Below are positions 1 through 6,072 of a DNA stretch of 43,193 nucleotides, in pieces. The notes below the pieces were generated by a model. That model searched no databases. It saw nothing but the letters and a program-made list of their open reading frames with translations, and was not told where the DNA came from. Position numbers and translations under genes: made by a program. The stretch lies in assembly GCA_934394815.1 (NCBI GenBank), contig CAKRRD010000023.1, forward strand, positions 1 to 43,193, read 5' to 3'. Every line of letters starts with the position of its first letter. Within the stretch, counting starts at the first letter, position 1. Origin of the DNA: an uncultured Acetatifactor sp. (GTDB taxonomy: Bacteria > Bacillota > Clostridia > Lachnospirales > Lachnospiraceae).

Positions 1-20
1 AACTGGTTAAATGTTGGCAT
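1..20 (-). CDS. rpsL: 30S ribosomal protein S12, first codons only
   Basis: Reading leftward from position 20 gives ATG then codons for P-T-F-N-Q and two bases fitting Leu, the conserved start of ribosomal protein S12 (MPTFNQL). A ribosome binding site AGAGGTG lies at 28-34, 7 nt before the start, and a promoter lies at 79-107. S12 is part of the decoding centre of the 30S subunit. Only six full codons are visible, so the call rests on this heptapeptide, the good translation signals and the presence of rpoB-rpoC upstream on the same strand, the usual partners of rpsL in the str operon. No streptomycin-resistance codon can be assessed. Confidence 0.8.
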
Positions 21-78
21 TCTGTTTCACCTCTTTCTTAATAGTATAATAGACGCACCTTTTCTGGCACGCTTTAAC

Positions 79-107
79 AGTATACTTGTTCCGACTTCCG
101 TTGTCAA
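79..107 (-). promoter_or_regulatory. Sigma-70/SigA promoter of rpsL
   Basis: On the minus strand a consensus -35 TTGACA (102-107) is followed after exactly 17 nt by TATACT (79-84). Transcription would start near position 72 and run left into rpsL. rpsL is therefore expressed independently of rpoBC, which lies about 35 kb upstream. Confidence 0.85.
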
Positions 108-162
108 CAGGTTTTTCGTGAAATTTACAGGGTTTTTCACTACTTTTTCATATATTATAACC

Positions 163-196
163 AAAAGAGGAGCTGTACCGTTTCCGATACCGCTCC
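163..196 (-). terminator. Probable intrinsic terminator after rfbD
   Basis: A 12-position stem (169-180 with 185-196, two mismatches, loop TTTC on the plus strand) lies 55 nt past the rfbD stop. On the minus strand it is followed by TCTTTT. It would separate rfbD transcription from the rpsL promoter. The U-tract is interrupted, so strength is uncertain. Confidence 0.55.
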
Positions 197-251
197 CTGA
201 AGTATTTCCCGTTATTTTTCCGTCTATACAGAATCTGTTTTCGGAAAAACA

Positions 252-1094
252 TTACTGAATTTCTTTCAGATATCTCTCTAAGGCATCCTGCCAGGAGGGA
301 AGTCTTTCGAATCCGTTCTCTGTCAGCTTGTCCTTGCTCATGCGGCTGTTCTCCGGTCTTTTGGCCTTCGTCGGATATTCGGAAGCCGGTACGGGAGACA
401 CATCCACCTTCATGCCTGCCTGACGGAAAATCTCGCAGGCAAATTCATACCAGCTGCAGATGCCTTCATTGGTGGCATGATAGATACCGTATTTGTCGGT
501 CAGCACCATATCCACCAGAAGCCTTGCCAGGTCATAGGTATAGGTAGGCGATCCGAACTGGTCGTTCACTACCGTAAGATGATCGTGGGTCTTGCCCAGA
601 TTCAGCATGGTCTTAATGAAATTCTTGCCATTAACACCAAATACCCAGGAGATTCTTACGATAAAATATTTCTCCAGTGTATTCTGTACGGCCAGTTCTC
701 CTTCGTATTTGGTCTGTCCGTATGCATTGAGGGGATGACACTCGTCCTCCGGCTCCCAGGGTCTGGTACCCTCGCCGTCAAATACATAATCCGTACTGAT
801 GTAGACCATTTTGCAGTCCAGCTTTTTGCAGACATTGGCAATGTTCTGCGTGCCGTCCGCATTGACCTTACGGCAGATCTCCACATTATCTTCCGCTGCA
901 TCCACTGCGGTGTAGGCTGCACAATGCACCACCGCATCCGGTGCTGCCTCTCCGATCACCTTTTCCACGCTGGCCGCATCGGTGATGTCCATCTCTTGGA
1001 TATCCACACCGACAGCCTCAATGCCTCTCTTTTCCAGTTCATTCATCACATCATATCCCAACTGGCCCTTTATGCCTGTTACCAAAACTTTCAT
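252..1094 (-). CDS. rfbD: dTDP-4-dehydrorhamnose reductase
   Basis: The 280-aa protein reduces dTDP-4-keto-L-rhamnose to dTDP-L-rhamnose with NAD(P)H, the last step of dTDP-rhamnose synthesis, in the cytosol. The Rossmann motif TGIKGQLG is at residues 6-13, the STDYVFDG motif at 100-107 and the catalytic Tyr125-x3-Lys129 (YGQTK) is intact. Length is normal for RmlD/RfbD. The other rhamnose genes (rmlA, rmlB, rmlC) are not in the window, so they must lie elsewhere if the pathway is complete. It has its own promoter (1230-1258) and an unusual purine-rich repeated leader. Its product probably supplies rhamnose to the surface polysaccharide encoded to the right, which is an inference from position. 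Confidence 0.9.
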   Translation of the reverse strand: MKVLVTGIKGQLGYDVMNELEKRGIEAVGVDIQEMDITDAASVEKVIGEAAPDAVVHCAAYTAVDAAEDNVEICRKVNADGTQNIANVCKKLDCKMVYISTDYVFDGEGTRPWEPEDECHPLNAYGQTKYEGELAVQNTLEKYFIVRISWVFGVNGKNFIKTMLNLGKTHDHLTVVNDQFGSPTYTYDLARLLVDMVLTDKYGIYHATNEGICSWYEFACEIFRQAGMKVDVSPVPASEYPTKAKRPENSRMSKDKLTENGFERLPSWQDALERYLKEIQ

Positions 1095-1112
1095 ATTTTG
1101 CCTTCCTTTTCC

Positions 1113-1157
1113 TTACTTTTCTTATTTTTCTTACTTTTCTTATTTTTCTTATTTTTC
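1113..1157. repeat. Five tandem copies of a 9-nt unit in the rfbD leader
   Basis: The plus strand reads TTAYTTTTC five times in a row (units at 1113, 1122, 1131, 1140, 1149; Y is C,T,C,T,T). On the coding strand of rfbD this is an uninterrupted purine tract apart from the T of each GAAAARTAA unit. It lies between the rfbD promoter and its ribosome binding site, so it is transcribed but not translated. Confidence 0.9.
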
Positions 1158-1229
1158 TTTTTCGGATACGCCCGGCATATTTTCATAGTTTCTGCACTAT
1201 TGCCGTATTTGTTTCCTCATCTGCCTATG

Positions 1230-1258
1230 ATTATAACATTCTATCCGTAGATCAGCAA
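1230..1258 (-). promoter_or_regulatory. Promoter of rfbD
   Basis: The minus strand shows TTGCTG (1253-1258), 17 nt, then TATAAT (1230-1235). The -10 is preceded by TGT, giving an extended -10 TGTTATAAT. The resulting leader is about 130 nt and contains the 9-nt tandem repeat. Confidence 0.75.
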
Positions 1259-1269
1259 CGAATTCCCGC

Positions 1270-1299
1270 AAAAAATCCGGAACCATTGTCCCGGATTTT
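1270..1299 (-). terminator. Intrinsic terminator after the 108-aa membrane protein gene
   Basis: A perfect 9-bp stem (1272-1280 with 1291-1299, arm CCGGATTTT) with a 10-nt loop is followed on the minus strand by six Ts (1270-1275). It begins 21 nt past the stop of the gene at 1320-1646 and insulates it from the rfbD promoter. Confidence 0.85.
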
Positions 1300-1319
1300 C
1301 GATTCTCCCTTTACTTTTT

Positions 1320-1646
1320 TCAAATAGTCATGTAGCTTTCCGCGGCTCGTTTAATATCCTCCACAATAACTTCCGCTTTCCGGTCTTCCAGTTCGGCTGC
1401 CTGTGCTCTGAGCTTCCACCAGTTCCACCCGGGTCTGGCATCTTCTCTCAGTTCTTTGATCCGTTTCCGATATTTGCAACATAAAATAATGTATGCCACC
1501 ACAATGAGCAGCAGGCCGACAGCTAACAGTCCTATGATCGTATCCCTATAATAAGTATCGGATACAGCCTGCGCCAACGGTATCTGCTCATCTTCAATTT
1601 TCGTTATCCGGTAATTTGCCAGAATGGCGATTGTAGAAGATAACAT
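1320..1646 (-). CDS. Small single-span membrane protein, function unknown
   Basis: The 108-aa protein has an N-terminal segment of about 35 residues, one hydrophobic helix (about 37-57) followed by Cys-Cys and Lys/Arg, then a charged cytoplasmic tail of about 50 residues with a Trp pair. The start is supported by GGAGGG 6 nt upstream. The tail is Glu/Lys/Arg-rich and probably helical. It follows the priming sugar transferase on the same strand after 115 bp in which no clear terminator or promoter is seen. I do not recognise a family and assign no function. Confidence 0.7.
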   Translation of the reverse strand: MLSSTIAILANYRITKIEDEQIPLAQAVSDTYYRDTIIGLLAVGLLLIVVAYIILCCKYRKRIKELREDARPGWNWWKLRAQAAELEDRKAEVIVEDIKRAAESYMTI

Positions 1647-1761
1647 ATCGTGCCCTCCATCATTTTACTACATCTATTAATTAAGACTGGCGGCCTTTCG
1701 AAAACGGTCCACATTTCCGCAAAAATTTTCCGCTAAACGTCAGGGAATGACAAATTGTAAC

Positions 1762-3180
1762 TTAATACGCATCCGCATGCTTCAAAAGCACCGTCACCGT
1801 CTTGCACAGGATCCGGATATCTTCCATCAAAGACCAGTTGTCAATGTACTCCACATCCATCTCCACGATCCTCTCAAAATCCGTCACAAGGCTTCTGCCG
1901 TTTACCTGCCACATTCCCGTCAGTCCCGGTTTGATGCTGATCCGCCGCCACTGCCTCGTCCCGTATTTTTCCACCTCATCCGGTGTCGGCGGTCTTGTTC
2001 CCACCAGGCTCATGGAACCACCCAACACATTAAAAAACTGAGGCAGTTCATCGATACTGAGCTTTCGTATGACCTTTCCCACCCGGGTGATCCGGGGATC
2101 CTCCTTCAGCTTGAACATTACCCCTCCGGCAATCTCATTCTGCGACAACAGTTCTGCTTTTTTCTCCTCCGCATCCACATACATGCTGCGAAATTTATAG
2201 ATCTGAAATTCCCTTCCGTTTTTCCCGATCCGGGTCTGCCGGAAGATCACCGGCCCCGGGGAGTCCAGCTTAATAAGCAACGCCGTAATTAACATCACCG
2301 GGGAAAACAATACGATTCCCAGCAGGCCTCCCATCACATCCATCATACGTTTTATGATCTGCTCCCCGGTATTCAGTGTCACCGTATGATACGTGATCAC
2401 AGGATAGGTTCCCACACAGCTCACATAGCTGTCGGCTCTGCGCCTTTTGTAGAAGTCCACCACCATCCGCACGGTCACCCCCATATCAATGCACAGATCC
2501 ACGTATTTCTGCATGGCGGAAAGCTGTTCTTCCCTCTTTTGCAGAATATAGATCTGATCCAGATGGTACTGCCGGATCAGCACTTCCAGATTCTCCAGAC
2601 TTCCCAGATATTCTCCGGCATCCCCCTCCGGGATCCTGGCCAGTTCCTCTCCGGAGGCTGCAATATAGCCTGCAAATTCCATCCGGATACTGGTCTTCTT
2701 CAGGAAATACCGGAACTTGTTATATTGCGCCCGCCTTCCCACAAAAGCGGTACGGGGCAGTTCTCCGCAGCTTTTATGTTCCCACACGCCTTCCGCCTGC
2801 CGGATCCTTACGGACAACAGCTTTATACTTTCCAGACCACACACCAGCATCAGGAACAGAACATATCCCCGGAAATCCTCCGTAATAAAAGGCAGCAGGA
2901 TCGCCGTAGCCGCTGTAGCCATGAAAAACGATCTGGTCCTGCGCCGCAGGATCCTGTCCGGATAGCCGAACAGTGTCACGTTATACAGGTACTGTTCCCC
3001 GTTTTCCAGCAGATAAATCAGAAGAAATACCGCGGCCAGCCCCGTCATACCCAAAAATGTCCGAAGATCCCATGCCTGCCCCATCACCAGCGCCGCCACA
3101 GCGTATGCCGCAAGAAGCTGCAATGCATCTTTCACTATATGCACCGTATCCTTGTTTGCACTCGTATTTGACCGATTCAT
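1762..3180 (-). CDS. Polyprenyl-phosphate sugar-1-phosphate transferase (EPS priming enzyme)
   Basis: This 472-aa membrane enzyme belongs to the WcaJ/EpsL-type polyprenyl glycosylphosphotransferase family. It transfers a sugar-1-phosphate to undecaprenyl phosphate to start each polysaccharide repeat unit. The N-terminal half has about four hydrophobic spans and a CoA-binding-like region. The C-terminal ~195 residues form the bacterial sugar transferase domain, with KRMMDV, SPGPVIFRQ-type, KFRSM, LPQFFNVL, MSLVGTRPP and KPGLTGMWQV motifs. I chose the ATG at 3180, preceded by GGGGGAG, over a GTG 33 nt upstream. It lies 8 kb beyond the rest of the EPS genes, across the RiPP and two-component genes. 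It is divergent from the response regulator, so both may share control from the 140-bp intergenic region. Confidence 0.9.
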   Translation of the reverse strand: MNRSNTSANKDTVHIVKDALQLLAAYAVAALVMGQAWDLRTFLGMTGLAAVFLLIYLLENGEQYLYNVTLFGYPDRILRRRTRSFFMATAATAILLPFITEDFRGYVLFLMLVCGLESIKLLSVRIRQAEGVWEHKSCGELPRTAFVGRRAQYNKFRYFLKKTSIRMEFAGYIAASGEELARIPEGDAGEYLGSLENLEVLIRQYHLDQIYILQKREEQLSAMQKYVDLCIDMGVTVRMVVDFYKRRRADSYVSCVGTYPVITYHTVTLNTGEQIIKRMMDVMGGLLGIVLFSPVMLITALLIKLDSPGPVIFRQTRIGKNGREFQIYKFRSMYVDAEEKKAELLSQNEIAGGVMFKLKEDPRITRVGKVIRKLSIDELPQFFNVLGGSMSLVGTRPPTPDEVEKYGTRQWRRISIKPGLTGMWQVNGRSLVTDFERIVEMDVEYIDNWSLMEDIRILCKTVTVLLKHADAY

Positions 3181-3226
3181 TTTTTTCTCCCCCTTTTTGT
3201 GTCGCTTTTTCACACGGTCTTCCGAT

Positions 3227-3256
3227 TTCTGTTCTCTTCTGTCCTTCTCTGTCGAC
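3227..3256 (+). promoter_or_regulatory. Three direct repeats with exact 10-bp period, candidate response-regulator operator
   Basis: TCTGTY occurs at 3228, 3238 and 3248 within a 10-nt unit of the form YTCTGTYNNY. The array ends about 10 bp upstream of the -35 of the response-regulator promoter. OmpR-family regulators commonly bind direct repeats spaced 10-11 bp beside the -35. It could control both the two-component genes and the divergent sugar transferase gene. Confidence 0.5.
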
Positions 3257-3265
3257 CATCCCCTG

Positions 3266-3295
3266 ATGACAACCGTTTTTCCCCCATGCTACAAT
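3266..3295 (+). promoter_or_regulatory. Promoter of the two-component operon
   Basis: ATGACA (3266-3271), 18 nt, then TACAAT (3290-3295) preceded by TGC (extended -10). A short inverted repeat TGCTA-CAA-TAGCA (3287-3299) overlaps the -10. The imperfect -35 fits a promoter helped by an activator bound at 3227-3256. Confidence 0.55.
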
Positions 3296-3320
3296 AGCAC
3301 CTGTAAAAGGAGGATTTATC

Positions 3321-4013
3321 ATGTCCAGGCTCGTAATGATCGATGATGATGCCGAAGTGCTGGCGATCAATCAGAAATATCTCACCGGTGCGGGATTCAC
3401 CGTGTACACTGCCGTTTCCCCCAAAGAAGGGATCCTGTCCATCCGGAAACATCATCCCGATTGTATTTTATTAGATGTTATGCTGCCGGAAGCCGACGGT
3501 TACCGGGTGTGCCGCTATATCCGCTCCTTTTCCTCCGTGCCGGTTCTGTTTCTCACCGCCAGAGGTTCCGAGGAAGACGTGGTCCGGGGACTGACCTGCG
3601 GCGGAGATGATTATCTCGTCAAGCCCTACAGTCTCCGGGAACTGAAAGCCCGGGTAGATCTTCTGATCCGCCGTCGCAGCCAGTTTGCCAAAGACTCCTC
3701 CGGCCTCGTACTGGCCATCGGGAATCTCACCATTGACAAAATTGCCCACAAAGCTTTTTACCGGGAACAGGATCTGTGTCTGGCCAACCGGGAATACGAA
3801 GTCCTGCTGTATCTGGCAGAGCATCCCGACCGGGACATTACTTTCGAAGAACTGGGATGTGCCCTCTTCGGTGTGTACCGGGAAAGCGACCGCCGCAGCG
3901 TCATGGTCAATGTCAGCCGTCTCCGCAAACGCTTCGAAGGCAATTACGAATTGGAGAACCGCATCGAGACCGTCTGGTCCAAAGGCTATCGCTTTCTGAA
4001 AGGAGGTGTCTGA
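3321..4013 (+). CDS. OmpR/PhoB-family response regulator
   Basis: The 230-aa protein has a receiver domain (1-115) with acidic pocket Asp8/Asp9, phosphoacceptor Asp52 (LLDVMLP), Thr79 and Lys101 (LVKPYS). A C-terminal winged-helix DNA-binding domain (about 130-228) ends in the typical GYRF strand. A strong AAGGAGG sits 7 nt before the ATG. Its stop is 2 nt before the GTG of the histidine kinase, whose SD lies inside the last codons, so the pair is translationally coupled. Likely targets are its own promoter, the divergent sugar transferase and the precursor peptide gene downstream; this is inferred from position and the 10-bp repeats. Confidence 0.93.
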   Translation: MSRLVMIDDDAEVLAINQKYLTGAGFTVYTAVSPKEGILSIRKHHPDCILLDVMLPEADGYRVCRYIRSFSSVPVLFLTARGSEEDVVRGLTCGGDDYLVKPYSLRELKARVDLLIRRRSQFAKDSSGLVLAIGNLTIDKIAHKAFYREQDLCLANREYEVLLYLAEHPDRDITFEELGCALFGVYRESDRRSVMVNVSRLRKRFEGNYELENRIETVWSKGYRFLKGGV

Positions 4014-4015
4014 CT

Positions 4016-4852
4016 GTGAAGCAGCATTCCCGCCCCGCTTTTTCGTCTCCGGCCATTGAGCAGGAGACCGTGGAAGAGTTGTCCCGCAGACTTCTGGAAG
4101 TCACCGCCCGGCTGGATGCCAGCAACCGTTCTCTGCAGCGTCTCCAGCGGGAACGCACGGAAATGCTGGCCAATCTTTCCCACGATCTGCGGGCACCTCT
4201 CACCGCCATCCGCAGTGCCGTGGATTATCTCACCTCCGGGCAGCCTCTGTCGGCACAGGATACCGTAAGTGCCCTCTCCCTGATCGATCACCGGACAGCC
4301 ACACTGGAGCATCTGATCCGGGATATGTATGAACTGTTTACGCTGGAAGATCCCTCCTGCGGCTTTTCCTTTCAGGAGCTGGATGCCCTGTACTTTCTGG
4401 AGGAATATTTCTATACTGCCCTTCCGGACAGCCGCTATTCCCGTCACATCCTGCGTTGTTCCGTGCCGCAGGACCTGCGTGCCACCCTTTTTGCGGATCC
4501 AGGAAAACTGGTGCGGGTTCTGGATAACCTCTTCGGCAATGCCGTAAAATACGCTCCCGCAGGAACCCAGATCACACTGTCTGCAGAGCCTGCTCCGGAT
4601 CTTACCACGCTCCGGATTCTGGTAGCCGATCAGGGACCCGGCATTCCACCGGAAGAAACCGACCGGATCTTTGGCCGCACCTACACTGTCTCCCCCGCCA
4701 GAACTCCGGGTTCCGCCACCGGCAGCGGTCTGGGTCTTGCCATTGTAAAAGCCATCACCGAACGCCACGGCGGTACGGTATCCTGTGAAAGCACTCCGGG
4801 TGCCGGCAGCACCTTTATCCTGACCCTTCCCGCGAAGTTCTTACAAAGTTGA
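4016..4852 (+). CDS. Membrane-free sensor histidine kinase
   Basis: The 278-aa kinase starts at GTG 4016, with AGGAGG at 4001-4006; no ATG fits. The N-terminal ~45 residues are a charged, probably coiled-coil helix. The HisKA dimerisation domain carries His56 (NLSHDLRAPLTA). The ATPase domain shows the N box with Asn175 (DNLFGNAVKYA), Asp205 in ADQGPGIP and the G box GSGLGL at 236-241. It has no transmembrane segment and no recognisable input domain, so it would act in the cytosol. It may sense an internal signal or be recruited to a membrane partner through the coiled coil. It lies just upstream of the precursor peptide gene at 4955 on the same strand. Confidence 0.9.
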   Translation: MKQHSRPAFSSPAIEQETVEELSRRLLEVTARLDASNRSLQRLQRERTEMLANLSHDLRAPLTAIRSAVDYLTSGQPLSAQDTVSALSLIDHRTATLEHLIRDMYELFTLEDPSCGFSFQELDALYFLEEYFYTALPDSRYSRHILRCSVPQDLRATLFADPGKLVRVLDNLFGNAVKYAPAGTQITLSAEPAPDLTTLRILVADQGPGIPPEETDRIFGRTYTVSPARTPGSATGSGLGLAIVKAITERHGGTVSCESTPGAGSTFILTLPAKFLQS

Positions 4853-4860
4853 TACATTTC

Positions 4861-4889
4861 TTTACTTGCGTCTTCCCGTCTACTATGCT
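4861..4889 (+). promoter_or_regulatory. Candidate promoter of the second precursor gene
   Basis: TTTACT (4861-4866), 17 nt, TATGCT (4884-4889): four of six matches in each box at ideal spacing, 9 nt after the histidine kinase stop. Initiation near 4896 would place the hairpin at 4898-4914 at the very 5' end of the mRNA. Moderate support only. Confidence 0.4.
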
Positions 4890-4897
4890 GTAACCAC

Positions 4898-4938
4898 ACA
4901 GGGGCTTTCCCTGTCTGTCAGGTCTGCGTAAGGCAGAC
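4898..4938 (+). promoter_or_regulatory. Two adjacent perfect hairpins in the precursor-2 leader
   Basis: ACAGGG-GCTTT-CCCTGT (4898-4914) and GTCTGC-GTAAG-GCAGAC (4922-4938) are each perfect 6-bp stems with 5-nt loops, separated by 7 nt. The second ends 2 nt before the SD AAAGGAG (4941-4947). Neither has a U-tract on either strand, so they look like mRNA-stability or translation-control elements rather than terminators. Confidence 0.55.
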
Positions 4939-4954
4939 GGAAAGGAGAATTCTT

Positions 4955-5131
4955 ATGAAGCATTGGGCACAACCCGAACTGATGGAGCTGAACGTATCCG
5001 AGACCGCCTGTGGCTGGTTTCCCTGGTATCCCGGACATCCCGGCGGAGGCGGTCATCATCCCGGCCACCATCCCGGTGGCGGCTGTCAGCCCCCGCAGCC
5101 TTCCGAGGAACCGGAAGAGTTCTTAAGCTGA
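4955..5131 (+). CDS. RiPP precursor peptide 2: lasso-type leader with Gly/His/Pro-rich core
   Basis: The 58-aa peptide starts at ATG 4955, with SD AAAGGAG at 4941-4947. Residues 1-18 match the leader of the peptide at 8125-8301 (Met1, Lys2, Trp4, Gln6, Pro7, Glu11, Leu12, Asn13, Val14, Thr17, Ala18 identical; both are 58 aa). This includes the Pro and the penultimate Thr typical of paeninodin-type lasso leaders. The core from Cys19 holds GWFPWYPG, then an HPG-repeat segment (HHPGHHPGGG at 34-43), Cys44, a Pro/Gln stretch, an acidic run (Glu51, 52, 54, 55) and a C-terminal Ser58. No Asp or Glu occurs at core positions 7-9, so a standard lasso macrolactam cannot form. The Cys pair and His cluster suggest a disulfide or metal site. 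The C-terminal Ser fits a paeninodin-type kinase substrate. Its 3' end overlaps the convergent kinase gene by 46 bp. Confidence 0.75.
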   Translation: MKHWAQPELMELNVSETACGWFPWYPGHPGGGGHHPGHHPGGGCQPPQPSEEPEEFLS

Positions 5132-6072
5132 CACGGTCTTTGCAGTGCGTGGACTTCCGCTGTCACTTCGGCAGTGGAATCACCTGCTGCCGGCCGCTTT
5201 ACCGAATACACCGGGATCTGCTCCGCCATTTTCAGGCAGTTCTGCCAGATTTCGTTTTCCATTTCCGGTCTCTGTTTTTTCCACAGATGCCGCAGAAAAA
5301 GATTCTCTTTATACACCAGCATACTGTCCGCCCCTGTGACTTTTTCTATTCTTAGCTTCCCGAACCCCTCTTCCGGTTGGATTCCCAGAAAAACAAATCG
5401 TTTCAGCCGTACCTTTTCCCTCTGGAACGCCTCCCTGCAGGGTACCAGAAATTTATCCTTTTTTTCATCCATGTAAAGCAGTTCTTCCGGTACATATCCC
5501 TGTCTCAGCACCGCATCCCGGCACAGCTTCATATAAGGGAAGGCCGGATATACCCATATCCCGTCCGTTCCGGAAATCTCCACCACCGCCATATCGTCTG
5601 CCAGAAACCGGTACCCCAGGCCCAGCAGCTTTGCCGTCAATGTGGACTTCCCCGCGCCGCTTTCCCCCGCGATCAGCAGGGTTTCTCCTTGCGGAGACAT
5701 CAGCGCACTACAATGAAAAGCCAGCTTTCCCTGCTGCAGAGCCAGCATCGCCATGCCGAAGCCCAGCAGATAGGTACGAACTGCTCCGGAGTCTCCTCCT
5801 TTCCGGATGTGATACCGGATCGTGTGTCCCTGCTCCACGCGCATTTCCAGGGTACGATTGCACAGCCAGCTTTCTTCCGTTCCAAGGGAACTGCCACAGA
5901 GGCAGTCTCCATGTTCTTTCCGAAACTGTGTTTCCTCCGGCTCCGTCATGGCAAGGATCCTTATTTCTTCCCCGCCAAGGTTCCCGGCCTTCTCCGGCAA
6001 CACCGGATCCAGCTGTAGAAAATCCAGATCCGCTGTCACTCTCATGCCGTACAGACTGTAGTGGTACTGCAT
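5086..6072 (-). CDS. HprK-like RiPP precursor kinase (second copy)
   Basis: The 328-aa protein resembles the HPr-kinase-like enzymes of paeninodin-type lasso clusters, which phosphorylate a precursor Ser. A divergent N-terminal ~115 residues precedes His120 (FHCSA), the P-loop GESGAGKST at 136-144 and FLADDMAVV at 156-164 with the Asp pair of the HPrK core. It shares architecture with the kinase at 8381-9292 but diverges clearly outside these motifs. Its start lies 31 bp inside the exporter gene, so it is translationally coupled to export. Its end overlaps precursor 2 on the opposite strand. The natural guess is that this copy acts on Ser58 of precursor 2 and the other serves precursor 1 or a different site. 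Confidence 0.8.
   Translation of the reverse strand: MQYHYSLYGMRVTADLDFLQLDPVLPEKAGNLGGEEIRILAMTEPEETQFRKEHGDCLCGSSLGTEESWLCNRTLEMRVEQGHTIRYHIRKGGDSGAVRTYLLGFGMAMLALQQGKLAFHCSALMSPQGETLLIAGESGAGKSTLTAKLLGLGYRFLADDMAVVEISGTDGIWVYPAFPYMKLCRDAVLRQGYVPEELLYMDEKKDKFLVPCREAFQREKVRLKRFVFLGIQPEEGFGKLRIEKVTGADSMLVYKENLFLRHLWKKQRPEMENEIWQNCLKMAEQIPVYSVKRPAAGDSTAEVTAEVHALQRPCQLKNSSGSSEGCGG

Noticed and set aside
3776..4015. N-terminal extension of the histidine kinase
   Set aside because: It would overlap 240 bp of the response regulator in another frame; GTG 4016 has a proper AGGAGG.
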